Source of the DNA: Irpex lacteus
Taxonomy: Eukaryota > Basidiomycota > Agaricomycetes > Polyporales > Irpicaceae
Length of the DNA: 64,000 nt
Direction of reading: 5' to 3'
NCBI GenBank assembly: GCA_001986395.2
Contig: MQVO02000019.1
Location: 434,001-498,000, forward strand
Of this stretch, positions 1 through 12,900 are shown piece by piece. The stretch's first letter is position 1, and each line of letters begins with the position of its first letter. A program made the translations under genes and the position numbers. Below the pieces are notes generated by a model that made no database searches, was not told where the DNA came from, and saw only the letters and a program-made list of their open reading frames with translations.

Positions 1-941
<941 letters not shown>

Positions 942-2967
942 ACAAGGTTCGACTAAGAAGTGGGGGAGCAAATCAAGGGTGAGGACTTGAAGATGGTGTT
1001 GGGCGCTGTGATGTATTATGTATCACTGTGATGGCATTACTCGCAAGCTGCTGGCCTACGAATGGACGCCACTTTGTAATCGCTGCCGACGACTACTAAA
1101 GGTTCGTAAATGCAGACGCAGAAGTATTTGGTTTTCGAATATGAGTTGCTAAGGATGTTTGAAAGAAAATGACTAATATCGAGTATGGTATGACGTTGGT
1201 CTATGGAGTTTTGACGGTGGTGTATCGAACGGAGCGCGAAGATTTGGCTGCAGTCTCGGCGTTACAGTGTGCACAGTAATTTATACCGATGCCATTCCGG
1301 CAATTCGCTTCTACAGAATTTAAGGCGCTGACTATGTCTAGCACCGGACTTCTGTACATTATACTCATGTTGTGCACCTAGCTGTAGCTAGCGGACGCTT
1401 ACGATGATTGATAATGAATAGGGTATTAGGCGCCTGCATGGCCTCGCATCGTTTCTTAGTTCAGTTGCCTATTCCGGAGCCTGAGCTAACGGAGTTTGAA
1501 TCAACTGTAACCCTGAGTGGCACTGAGCCGCCGGGCTTTCCTCCAACCTCATCTTTCCTTGACACTGTATGTATACCTTTACATAAGCTCAAACTTTACG
1601 ACACTAGCGAACGTTTGGGCGGATGTTCCGTCATGCGTATTGTGTTGGACTCATCTGGACTGAGGCACGCTACGTACTGCAAGTACGTACGCGTTCAAGA
1701 TGAAGACAATGGATGGTCGAAGTAATTCCTCGTTAGGGCAAAGTCTATTCTAACGGAACTGATGTTGTACGATATCCGGCGACACAAGGGCGACCCGTAC
1801 ACATATTCGGAACACGCGGGGCGTTGGTCTTGAATCACCTCCCCTAATTATTGCCATTGACAACCTCAGCAAGGTCCCGTGCAGGGCTGGCCACATAGTC
1901 ACAGGCGGTACTTTTGAGGGCACAAGTTCTCGATATCACTTTGGTTGTGATATGATCCCGTAAGTGCGCACTGCGATTGTTCCGTGTCGTTCGAAGGCGT
2001 TCACTTTTTGACGGTCATCTTGGTCTTCGTAATCTCAGGATGCTAAGCTTGATACGTACTATGTCATGCTTGGCCTTTTCGCTCAACGTCTAAACAATGT
2101 TAGGTAGCTCTGGAATTCTTTACTTGGTAATCATGTGGCCGACCTGGACTAGCGTCCCACGCGGAGGACCTACTCTGCTGCTCGACACTTACAGCGCCGG
2201 ACCACGGCAAGGGACAGCTTTGATTGGTCTTCGTACAAGGTGTGCTGTTCTACGTTATCATCGGCTCATTGCAAAGCGAGTTGGCCAAGATCGGACAATA
2301 CTCCGGGTACTATGCCGTGGTCGCTGTCTATAGCCTGGACCAGGGGCCTACCTTTTTCATTGAACGTGCTCATACCGGAGATACGGTCGGGTTGAGAGTA
2401 TAATGCTACGTTGGCCTTTGTGCTTGGTGGAGGATCGATTTCTTCTGGGCGTCAGCCCTCTCTCTCTCTCTCGAGTATACTTGAAAATGGGAAAAATAGG
2501 GTCCCGAAGTCTAAAGCCGGAATGCTCTACGCTTTGAGCCGCTTCCGCAAGAAAGTATGGCTCACTAGCTATAGGACGCCACCATGTCGAAGTTACTCAA
2601 CATTCTATGCTACCGCCGCCTCTCGCCTCGCCCGGTAGCACGGAGACTGCTGAAAGCGTAACGCACATATCCCCGTCAACATTTCCACATACTGACATGC
2701 TTCTAGACAGTCCATCTTTGTAATTATCGCCGTACGATTCGCGAAGTTGCATTGATACCATCGCTAACTGGCATGCCAATGTTTGTGCAGCGTTCGCTTT
2801 CAGGCGAACAGTGCACCATCCTATACGGGTACGCGTCTCATGTAGACAATATAAAGAGTGTCCGTACGAAGTGACAGGAGCCTCATTGGAGTCGTTCTTC
2901 AATCCGCACTCATACCAGCAACCTCTCACCAAGTCATCCGAAACTCACCCTCACTCTCATTTTCATC
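942..2967. other. Gene-poor stretch with broken open frames
   Basis: I find no gene here. Several short plus-strand frames read like protein but are interrupted: about 1408-1725 (105 codons, ending DEDNGWSK) and 2097-2333. Another frame near 1260-1320 gives YTDAIPAIRFYRI before a stop. No chain of splice sites joins them and I recognise no family, so a decayed gene is the most I can suggest. A short CT microsatellite sits at about 2456-2474. The last 200 bases should hold the promoter of the secreted protein gene that follows. Confidence 0.3.
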
Positions 2968-3622
2968 ATGGCTCGACTCTCCAATCTCTTTGCACTTACC
3001 GTTTCGGCTGCTGCTACTCTTACAAGCGGAGCACCCGCCAAACGTCAGATTGGCCAGACGTTCACTGGAGATGGTACGCTATAGTCTTATTTACGTTTCT
3101 TCCCTTTCGATCCGAGCCACTGACTGGCCTTGAATGCATTGTCGATAACAGCGACATGGTACCAGCCAGGAGTCGGAGCTTGTGGAATCTCCAACACCGC
3201 TGCAGACCACATCGTCGCGGTTTCGGCCTCCTTCTACGACACTTTCCCGTACGTGTCTCCCTCGTTAGCTTACCTGAGAATGCGGATTGATTAGTCGCTT
3301 ATTATAGTGGAGCTACCCCTAACCCTAACAAGTATGTCGCTCTACCTCTATATCCAACGTTGAGTCCATCTAACAGTTCATTAAAGCAACCCCATTTGCG
3401 GTAGACAGATGACTGTCAATTGTGCGTATTTCCTTCTTTCATTATGAGCTGAAACTATTCGCTTACTCGCAGCTTTTAGACCAAGGCAGGTCGACTACAG
3501 TTACTGTGGTTGACAGATGTGTCGGCTGCGCCCTCCACGACATCGACCTCTCCCCTGCTGCCTTCAGCGATCTGGCGCCCACGTCTGCTGGGCGAATTCC
3601 TGTTAGCTGGGTTTTGCACTAG
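2968..3622 (+). CDS. Secreted RlpA-like double-psi beta-barrel (barwin-like) protein
   Basis: Small secreted protein of the RlpA/barwin-like group common in basidiomycetes; members are extracellular and related to expansin and cerato-type folds, with no proven enzyme activity. The start ATG opens a signal peptide (MARLSNLFALTVSAAATL) ending near SGAPAKRQ, a likely Kex2-type site. The mature part reads TWYQPGVGACGISN, HIVAVSASFYDTFP, NPNKNPICGRQMTVN, then TTVTVVDRCVGCA, DIDLSPAAFSDLA and GRIPVSW. These are the barrel strands, the paired cysteines (GACG, ICG, DRC.GC) and the conserved D.DLSP.AF block. About four introns split it, with matching phases. It is complete at about 130 residues, normal for the group. 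Two related genes lie at 46944-47544 and 48326-48961 on the other strand. Confidence 0.88.
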
Positions 3623-4166
3623 ACACACCCTTTGATCAAGACATAGAATGTAGAACGAGAACGAGAATCCCCTGATGCAAAGATCATCATGTACAAATTG
3701 TATCGTGTACTATGACTTATCTCATTTTGAAGTATGAACTTGAAATACAGCCCGACCTTTGGTTACTGTAATGCAGGCATCAAGTTACGATCTTTAGTAT
3801 CTATACGGCGATGCGAGTATGCACAAAGCTGCCCTTAGTACTATTACTATCGTCCTACGGATTATCCTACCACAGGTGAGGTGATTTCGACTCCGTCTCG
3901 ACGTTCTGTCGGCTGAAGATGTCTCGTCGTACATACATCTACCCCTAGCAGCTGGCATTTTTGGATGCGTTGCGTGTAACTTACTTTCAGCATTATTGTG
4001 CCTGTCATTGGCGATATATGTTAAAAGAACATATGATATAGACGTATCTTGTATCGGAAGAAATCTGCGCGATGGCGCGCCGTAGTCTGTGAACATTAGA
4101 AGAAAGTATGACCTATAGCTAAGCAACACCGATAGACCCCATAGATAACTGAGACTTTTCGAAGCA
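3623..4166. other. Convergent intergenic region
   Basis: Lies between the 3' ends of the RlpA-like gene (plus) and SET2 (minus), so it should carry both terminators. I see no supported gene. Open frames that cross it from the SET2 side have no family resemblance. Confidence 0.5.
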
Positions 4167-7100
4167 TCAACGTGAGCCATTGAAACTTGGACGCGGTGGC
4201 AGGCTCGCTGGTCGATCGTGGCCTGAGGACTCCTGGCGTTGGCGTATCCGAGGGTCAGCAATCAGGTCCGGCTTCGGTGGCAGAGGGTGATGTGAACGAG
4301 GTTCCGGCGTTGTCGCAGAAGCTTTAGGTTCACTCGTCGAGGGTTCGGCATCACTATCGTCGTCATCACCTGCTACCGGCTCGAAATCAACGTCCATCGT
4401 ATTTTCTGCCTCGTTGTCTGGCGTCCCAGGTGCATCATCGTCCTGGGGCGGAGAATGCTTCGTAGACGAAGATGCCTCACGATCCCGGTGAGATGATGAC
4501 GATGGCTTTCGTTTTGACTTCTCCAACTTCCGGACAATCTTGGCGACGTACTCCTTTGCAAACTTCTTCATCTTCGCCTTCTTCTCATCTGACAAGGAGT
4601 CAAGTCTTCCTTCCTTGTAACTCGAGGACTTCTTCTCCTTCTCCGCGATAATACTCGTCAACTAGAGAGTAGCTTTAAGCATACAATCAGGCGAATTCAA
4701 GCAGGCGAACACTTACCTCCTTCGCATGCTTCTTGAACGTGTCATGATCCATCTTATCCTTATACTTGGACAGACACTTCACCACCACGGGGCTAACCAG
4801 CTTCTGCAGCTGCTTCTCCTTCGCAGCCTCCTTCTCTTCCTTCGACAGCTTCGGTTTCGATGACTTCTTTACCGGAGGCTGCTCCTTCACCGGAGGTGTC
4901 GCAGGTCCAGCGGCCGCGGCAGCCTCCGCATCAGCAGCCGCTTTAGCCAGGATATTAGCGATCTCCGCTTGAGCCTTCCGTTTCTCTTCCTCAGGATCTC
5001 GCCATTTCGGGAGCGGGCCCCATCCTGAGGTGTCCGATGTTATGGTCGACGGTTCCCATCCTTCAAGGTCTGCCTTGGAAACAAAGGAAGTCGAGGAAGT
5101 CAATGCTCTTCCTATCGGTGCCGGCCTGAACACTGGTTGAGGGGACTCAGATCGTTGGCGTTTAGTCGGTCGTGTTTCCTCTATTCGCAGTATGACAGCT
5201 TCAGAAGGTGGTTCATCTGCCTGGATGATTTACTTTTGAGTGCCAGATCAGTCTTACGAAAGGAGGATGTGGACGTACTGTTGCTAGCCGCTTTGGTATT
5301 CGATACCCAGACTCGAGCGTTGACCAATGTTCGAGTAGCTAGAGCGTATATGATTAACGAACAAACCGGAATGGGAGTGCTATGGTGGTTTACCTTCTTC
5401 GCGAGACCAGCAACGACCTCGTTCTCTGACTCCGCCAGTACACCCACAGTGGTATCTATCTGCGAGTCTTCCACCTTGTTCCGCTGCAGTAGCGGCCATG
5501 TGGCTATAGACTCCATGACCTACGAACGGCATGAATGATATATTCTATCGAGGAGAATTGAAAATGATGCATACCGTAGTGCATATCTCGGGGTCTTTGA
5601 TGTAGTCGTCGAGAACGTTCTTCATAGCACTGAACGCACGCAGTCGCATCAGTTGTCGTAGAGCGGGCAGGTCCTCCGTGAGCTAAAGGAATACATGAGA
5701 TCAAGAAATAACAAAGCAAATACGGCGTGAATATCATACCTTGATACGAGTGAGAATCTTCAAAAGAACCTTTCGACTCTGCGTCTGCCGGATAGCCTGA
5801 ACAACTTTTGGTACATCTTTGATCTGAAGAGGCTTGAGGTCGGGCTGTGTGCGGATACTGTAAGCATAATGTGAGCCAAGTATGGCGGACAAGAGGGCGC
5901 ACAATGAAGTCTTCGTCCAATTTCTTGCCTTTCTTCTTCTTGCTACCTTTGAGGCCCAGCGCTTCAACCTCATCGGTGATACCAAGAGCTAAGAACGAGG
6001 CAGTGAGTATCAAGCTCTTACTATCGTACTATAAAACGTACCATCGAGATAGAGGTCGTCCATCGCAGCAAGATCTGTCTGGGTCTTGCCACCGATGAAC
6101 CCGACACACTTCGCTTCTCCACAGTAGCACGGTTGTGCTTCGTGACTAAGATGAAAATCTCAGTGACCTAGAGCCATCCTTCATTCAGAGATACCTACCC
6201 GTAGCGATCGACGTTGTAGTTGAACGTCAGTTCCTCATGTTTCTTGATGTTCCTGTTCGCAAAAATACCCATCCGTACATGCTTCCCGACCGTCCACTTG
6301 GCCACATAGCAGTTGGGGTTACAACTGTGGTTGGCAAATCGGCCCTTACCGCCACGCTTCGTCGCGTCGATATACTGATATAATTGCAAATTTAGAGACA
6401 GCACATGAATAAAGTACAGAAGGGACGCACCTCATCTTTCTGCAGCATCATGAAGTAGAAATGCCGAATGCCCTCCTCCGCATACTGTCGCATACGCTTC
6501 ACGAAAGTCGGGTGACTGACGACATCACCCACGTACTCATAGATGAACGTATCTCTGGATGCCCAATGAGACCCCGGTCACAGAATCGAGCAAACCGACT
6601 CACTTTCGCAGATTCTCCGCCGCTCTCAAGCCAAAACCCTTCTTCTCGGTCTGTACGATGTCTATAGGAGCATATTCTCTGCGCTGGAACCTGTGTGAGA
6701 ATTTGATGGGGCAATGAGCTCGAATGGAATTGAGGGATCAATATCGAGTCTGCTGACCGTTGGTTTCGACAGTACGATCGACATCTGCAGTCGCCAGGTA
6801 GACATTCCACTTGCGTGAGTCTGTTGATACAATCAGAGTCGTGGCCGCAGGCGTCGTCTGGGTCATCCACGCCTGTACCGCCCGACGCAACCGTACAAAA
6901 CACAAAAGTCAGTATACACATCCATGGAACTAGTATGACTACTCTAGAAAATGCTTCAAAGAGACTGACTGACCGTGTTCGTACTGGCAATCACACGTCA
7001 TGCTCTCCCCTCCCTCCCTCGACCGCCCGAGTGTGCCATACTGGTACGCATTCTCCTGCAATTCGACAAACGTACGCATTGCAGCCTCTTCAGCGCGGGG

Positions 7101-7466
7101 CAAATCACCAATAAGCTGCGGCTCAAACTTTGCTGCCTTTCCCTTCGATTTGGACACTACAGGCGGTGTTGCCGACGTGCGTGGTGTGTCTTCGGGCGAC
7201 GGTGACAGCGACGGTTTCACATCGGTCGACGTACTACGAGACGAGGACGCCATATCCTCACGAGCTCCTGCTCCCTCCTGCCCTTCCATCGCTGCATCCT
7301 CCTCCCATATATTCTCCAGTTTGACGGGTGGGGGCTCGTCCTTGAGAACGACGCTATTGTCCTCGAGCAGCCTGACGGTCCCTGCCTCCTCTCCCTCCGC
7401 CTTGGGGTCTACAGCCATAGCTGAATCATTGCGTTCAATCTTGACGACAGTCATGGTCTCGGCCAT
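4167..7466 (-). CDS. SET2: Histone H3 lysine-36 methyltransferase SET2
   Basis: Methylates H3K36 on transcribed chromatin while bound to the phosphorylated tail of RNA polymerase II. The N-terminus is acidic and low-complexity (starts [14 protein letters not shown]). Then come the AWS cysteine cluster ([30 protein letters not shown]), the SET domain ([23 protein letters not shown] segment [36 protein letters not shown]) and the post-SET cysteines ([15 protein letters not shown]). A helical TFIIS/LEDGF-N-like segment follows ([27 protein letters not shown]). The C-terminal SRI domain is carried by two exons ([36 protein letters not shown]), after which the tail is Ser/Pro/Asp-rich and ends FNGSR. 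NHSC and the post-SET Cys residues are intact, so it should be active. Many short introns; the domain order is the full fungal Set2 order. Divergently transcribed from RPA49. Confidence 0.95.
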
Positions 7467-7818
7467 GCGTTGGGTATGTTGGCCACTGCTTGTGTGAAAG
7501 TGGTATTCGAGAACAGAAGGGTAATTGTCACGCCGCTACTGGGCTGCTGAGGCGCTGCGGTACTGGCAGATTAAAACCACAAAGAACTAAGATATACTAT
7601 AGATAAGTTAGCTTTGTGGTCCCAGAATTACACGGCTTGTATACACACATACCTAGATAAATAATGCAACTATGCCCTCACTTTGGCCAGGAGTAAGCCA
7701 GTCCAGACGAGCGAATGAGCTGAGGCAGACCCGTTACAGTTGCTAGGCGCCCAATAACTTTGCCTATTTTGTTTTGAAACGCTGGTCAACTCCTTCCTCT
7801 AAACTACAGCCTGCAAAC
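7467..7818. promoter_or_regulatory. Shared divergent promoter region SET2 / RPA49
   Basis: About 350 bases separate the start codons of SET2 (minus) and RPA49 (plus), so both promoters must lie here. No TATA box or named factor site could be assigned with confidence. An AT-rich patch occurs at about 7570-7670. An in-frame upstream ATG for RPA49 exists at 7774. Confidence 0.55.
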
Positions 7819-9413
7819 ATGTCGACCATTTCAAAGAAAAGAAAGAGGGCTGCCGAGGATGAGTCCGGTCAGGTCACAATCAAAGTGGCGCAGCCAAACA
7901 CGAAGACTGCAGGACCAGTACTTGGTGCGCACTTTAACAACTCTAACCACACGCTTTATGGCTGATTTCACCAAGTCTAGCTAGCTTTCCTGCAATACAA
8001 CCGCCCGAATCGACACCTTTTCAACTCTACTTGAAAGATGGTGGAAAGGACGCATCATCAGCGGCAGATACCTTGCTTGTAGGAGAGACCGACACCGTCG
8101 AGTTCGTTTCGTCCGAAGAGGGCGCGAAGGCGACCGCCGGTTGCAGGTATGCCCCAAGAACCTTTCTAAGCAATTGTTTGACTTACCCTTATTGTAGCTA
8201 CTATGTTGGAGTTTACAATAAACGAACGAAGACCACCACCATCCGTCCGGCACCGCTTCATATCCTCACACGGCAAGTAAAAGCTCTCAAAAACCTCAAG
8301 CCAATCGAGGTATCCGTAGAGGAGCGAATGAAACAGCGCAACCGTCTGGGAGAGACGTTCGGAACCAAGAAAGCTCAATCTGCTATACGTGCAGCTGAGC
8401 GCAACAGAGTGGACGTGGACGCTATGCGAGGAGTTGCCGTGCATCTCCAAGACCGAATTCAGGAGAACACGGAGAGCTTACCAACCCAAGGTACGTTTGC
8501 TATACCATCACACAGTTCTATACTTACCCCTTTGACAGAGGAAGCTAAGGCGACCGCCGATTCGAGCAGGCTCATACCCCCATACGACGAGACCGCCACT
8601 CGTCCAGACGACGTCTACAAGCTGCACGACATCATCCCCGAAGCCGAGTTCAACGCACTCTCCATCACCTCCCTCAAGTCCGCAGGCTCCGAGAGAGAAC
8701 GACAGGCCATGCTCCCGTATGGCCGCTCGAACTGGGTGAATCAGCATCTCAGTCTGGTGTACAGTACGCCGAAGCCGAACAAGACGACGATCAAGATCCT
8801 TGTATATATCTCCACATTGTTTGCGTTCAAGAACGCCTCCCGCATAATCGACGACAAGCAGAAACTTCAAGAACGCTTGAAGCATGTACCCAGTATCGTC
8901 ATCGATGGGCTGCTCTCTCGGTTTACGCAGACATCGAAGGACAAGAACGAGTGCGTCCGACAAAACTATATCTTTTGCACTCTTGACTGATCAGCTATGT
9001 TTCTGCGTAGGGCTCGTATCACACCGGAGAAAGAAACTATGCTCTTGACATACATGTTCGCGCTCTGCCTGCGCGTAGATGACTATGCCACAGACACCTC
9101 ACTCCTTGCGAAAGATCTGAGCATGGCAGTCTCAAAGTAAGAACATTCGATCTCAACGCTGGATCACATTTCCTGATCCGTCTTCCTGCAGAGTCAACCC
9201 ACTGTTCAAGTCTCTAGGTATGTTTCACACTCCATCCTCGATTCCCAGACACGCTAACCTTCGTCTTATAACGCAGGCTGCAAAATCGAAACTCTCTCCG
9301 CACACGACCTCAAACGCCTCGGTCTTCCGGACACTGCTGCGGATACGAAACGCGCGACGCTCAAGGTCCCTCTGGAGTTCCCGAAAGTCCGTGTAAAACG
9401 AGCTCGTCGGTAA
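7819..9413 (+). CDS. RPA49: DNA-directed RNA polymerase I subunit RPA49 (A49/PAF53-like)
   Basis: Subunit of nucleolar RNA polymerase I. It pairs with A34.5 in a TFIIF-like heterodimer, and its tandem winged-helix C-terminus resembles TFIIE. The start MSTISKKRKRAAED is followed by the dimerisation region (PPESTPFQLYL, LVGETDTVEFVSSE, YYVGVYNKRTKTTTIRPAPL), the linker (VKALKNLKPIEVSVEERM, NRLGETFGTKKAQSAIRAAE) and the winged-helix part (YKLHDIIPEAEFNALSI, PYGRSNWVNQHLSLVYS, KILVYISTLFAFKNA, VPSIVIDGLLSRF, TYMFALCLRVDDY). It ends KVRVKRARR. The full domain order and length near 430 residues match the family. Introns are short and in phase. The ATG at 7819 was chosen because the basic KKRKR start is typical; the ATG at 7774 would add 15 residues. 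Confidence 0.95.
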
Positions 9414-9969
9414 CCGATAACACACCGACGTCTCTTGCATGGTGGTTGCGACTGTCGAGATTTATCGATACGTTTATCCTTTGCTTCAGTTCATTCGTAT
9501 TGAATTCAATGAGCCCTACTGTTGTGAATCATTCCTCTTGTAGACAGCATATGAACTTGGTCAGAACCAGACGCATCGGTAGTCACAGTATCTCACAACG
9601 TCGAAAGACACGCAAGCGACGTATCACTGTAGACATCACGCACGAACACACCAACTGTGTCCCAGACGTCGTCGAGACTCCTCCTTTGTCATTGCCCATC
9701 CAATCACCGTGGCCACTACCACCACCACAACCACCACATACGATAAAAATCCAGATAGAAAACCCAAACTGTAACCTCCCAAAAATCCACCACCAAAAAT
9801 ATACAGTGGCGGCGAATAATATATTGCAACGGAATATGTGCGAAAAAATGGTTTGACGTGCAGAGTCCATGATAGAGAGAGACAGGGACGGCCAGATATA
9901 AACAACATTATTGCGACGAAGGGTATACGAATATGTATAATGAATAGATTAAATGAAAAGAAAGAGGAA
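9414..9969. other. Convergent intergenic region
   Basis: Between the 3' ends of RPA49 and the Pak-like kinase. It contains a CCA/CAA-rich run near 9715-9745. Open frames of 95-235 codons overlap it on the minus strand but are read-through of the kinase's last introns. No gene supported. Confidence 0.5.
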
Positions 9970-12900
9970 TCAAGGACAGACTGTTCCTTGCGAAGCCACC
10001 GAGTGTCGCTTCGCTTGGTCCTCTTCGGCAGACCTGCAGCGCGAGAGCAGTTCGGCCACGACAGATCGGTCGTTGGCGTTGCGAATAAAAGGAGTCTGTC
10101 GAATGGCGGGAAGGTTGTGTGAGCTTGACAGTTCGAAAAGGGATACAGCCAGGGGAAGGAACGTACGTTGAGTAAATCTTCGGGATCCGGTCGTGAGGTA
10201 CGTGGCTGTGAGCAAAGCTGAAGGAAATCGTGAAAAGATCGTGAGAACGATTCGGGTGAATCGAGTGGAGGCAATGTGTCTCCTATTTCGCTGGCATCGG
10301 TCGCATCGGCGAAGGGCGGCTGAGCTTGTGCCATCTCCCACACTGTCGCACCAAGACTCCAGACGTCAACCTTCAGGGGATCATACGGTCCACTATCACT
10401 ACCGGGTCAGTATACACCGGGACGATTTTACATATCAGGATGGCGTACCTGCGCATCTCAGGAGCCTGTAAAGTTAAAGATAATGATCATCAGAACAGTT
10501 GGACATGACAGTGAAAAGACGATCAGCACATACCTGCCAGTAGATGACGCCAGCCGGTTCATCACACAGCGGCTGATTGGGCAGCACCTTTACGGCGTTC
10601 GAGAAATCAGCTGAAAGAAACACATCAGTCCGCATACCTTGCGCACGGCCCAAGTACCTTACCAAGCTTGACGTCGCCACTGTGGTTGACGAGGAGATTG
10701 TCAGAACGGACATCCCGATGGGCGATGCCCTGGCGTTGAAGGAAGCTCAATGCAGTCAACGTCTACGAGTCGCGTTAGCTCAACGGTGCGGGACGAGAAC
10801 TGCAGTAAGATACTCACGTCCTTCGCAAAACGAGCAACATGACGCTCGTCCATCTGAACCCCCTCCTCCACGAGATTCAGCACATCAGCCAAACTCCTAT
10901 CCATCAACTCCATAGAGATCCACAGAGCATCATCCATCAAATCGACATAGAGCATGTTCATACTCAGAATGTTCGGATGCCGCAAATTCTTCATGAGGCG
11001 GAGCTCCCTCTCAAGATCCACGAGCTTCTGCGAGCCCGAAGGCAGAAGGGCGACCTGCTTGATGGCAACATATTCCTGAGCGTTGGCAGATCGCACAACG
11101 CGTGCAGCAAACACCGAGCCGCTCTCGCCCTCCGCAACCTCCTGAAGATCAGCATAAAGATCTCTCGGGTCGACTGTATCGTCAATAAACTCCTTAATGG
11201 GAGATACGACCTCAGTCACCCAACCGGCGTAGCGGAGCGCAGGAGTGGCAGGTGATGGTGTCATGGCCGACCACGGCGAAACGGAGCTGGCGCCGTCGGG
11301 AACAGGCATATCATCGATTAGTATCGACGGCCGCTGCATTATTCCCGATGCCTCCTCGCTTTCTCGGAAATTTCGTACTGTGGCTTGAGTGATGATCTGG
11401 CTGTGGTTGAACTCGCCGGTCAACGGAGATGGTTGAGGAGAAGTCTCGACGTAAGGAATCGAAGCAGACTTGATGTCTGATCCCTTCCACTTCTGTGCCT
11501 CTCCCACCGTGAGCGTGGTGGGCCTCGAGCTGGGAGAAGATATAGGTTCGGAGCTGGACGTTATTGACACTCCCGTGGACGATGCGTCGCTATCGTTCGA
11601 GTCTGAGCTCACGGGTGAAGCAGAGCGTCGGGAACGAGCACTCTCCTTATCATCCGTCTCCTCACTCTCAGCAGAGCGTGCCATGCTCGATAATGAATCC
11701 GATCTGGGAGGGGCCTTGATGATGTTGGCACGAGTCCGCTTGACGACGGAGACATTTCGAACAATAGTCGCCGGTGTCACTGTCATTGTAGACAGGTTCG
11801 AGTCTCTGTTGTCCCTCGTGAATTCCACCTTCAACTCAGATGAGGAAGGTCTAGAATCCACTCCAGGAGCAGACAAGTTCTCTGGCGTTTCTTGTCCGGG
11901 TGAGGAGGGCGACTTCGGTGATGAGTGAGCATCCTTGTCAGGAGTTCGCACCATGCCATACAACTCATCCCAGAGATCAGTGCTGGCAGAAGGAGCGGAG
12001 GGTGGCGGAGGCAGTGGAGGCGGTGGCGTCGGGGATGTAGGCGTTGATTGCCCACCAGGAAGTATGTGCGCAGGTAGAGGCTTCTGAGGAGGGAGTTGTC
12101 GGTGGCGTGCAGAGACAGTACTCATCCGCATGGACGCTGTTGTCCTCGGTGGGATAGACACGGTGTTCGGGGTGCCTTTGCTAGAACTTGAGGATGGCTC
12201 TGCAGAGCTAGGGGTAGCATCCACAGGTTTGTCCGGAGGAGTAGGAATGATAGAAAACAACGATTCTGTCCAGCTAGAGAGGTCACCCAACGTGTCTTGG
12301 TGAAGTGATAGGCGTGGTGGTAGCTTGAACGTCCTTTCCGAATCGCCTGCTACATCTTCCGTTTCCTCTTGAACCTCCTCCTCTCGCTCCATTCCCTTGT
12401 CCTCGACTTCCTCATCCTGTTCCTCAAGGATAGATGGTGATGCATCCATAGCATTTGACAGCGGCTTAGATTTTTCCGGAAGGAATGTCAGAGGAGAATC
12501 ACTGTGCGGAGAGGTGTATGCAGGTGGCGGAGAGATGGTGCTGACAGAGTCGTTCACTACGTGATAGGTTCTCTTTGTTGGCTGTTGAGGTCTGGAGTCC
12601 TTGGACGGCATAGTCATCTGAGGAACAGGGACGGTCTCGGGTGGATATGGGAATTGACCAGGTGAAGCATACGTCGTCTCCGGTGATTGCACCAACCGTC
12701 TTGGTGCCGTATACACGCTGGACGTATCATCCGAGTGGGCGGTGTCCGCTGCAGACGACGTGGACATGTTACGCGAGATATCAGTGGCGTAACTCGAATG
12801 CGAGCGTTGTGATGCGTTGTCAAAGTCTCTTCGGGCGGGAGGCTGTAAAGGAGGGGCAGTACGCGAACGTGCCGAATACATACTGGAAGCAGGGGAATCG

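Noticed and set aside
2456..2474. CT dinucleotide run
   Set aside because: Short, ordinary microsatellite with no sign of function.
3315..3330. Telomere-like CCCTAACCCTAAC sequence
   Set aside because: Only two repeats, inside an exon of the RlpA-like gene where it encodes the expected TPNPNK; a coincidence of codons.
9636..10343. 235-codon minus-strand frame continuing past the Pak-like kinase end
   Set aside because: It is read-through of the last intron. Splicing DLLN to TPFIRNAND gives the normal kinase C-terminus and a stop at 9970.
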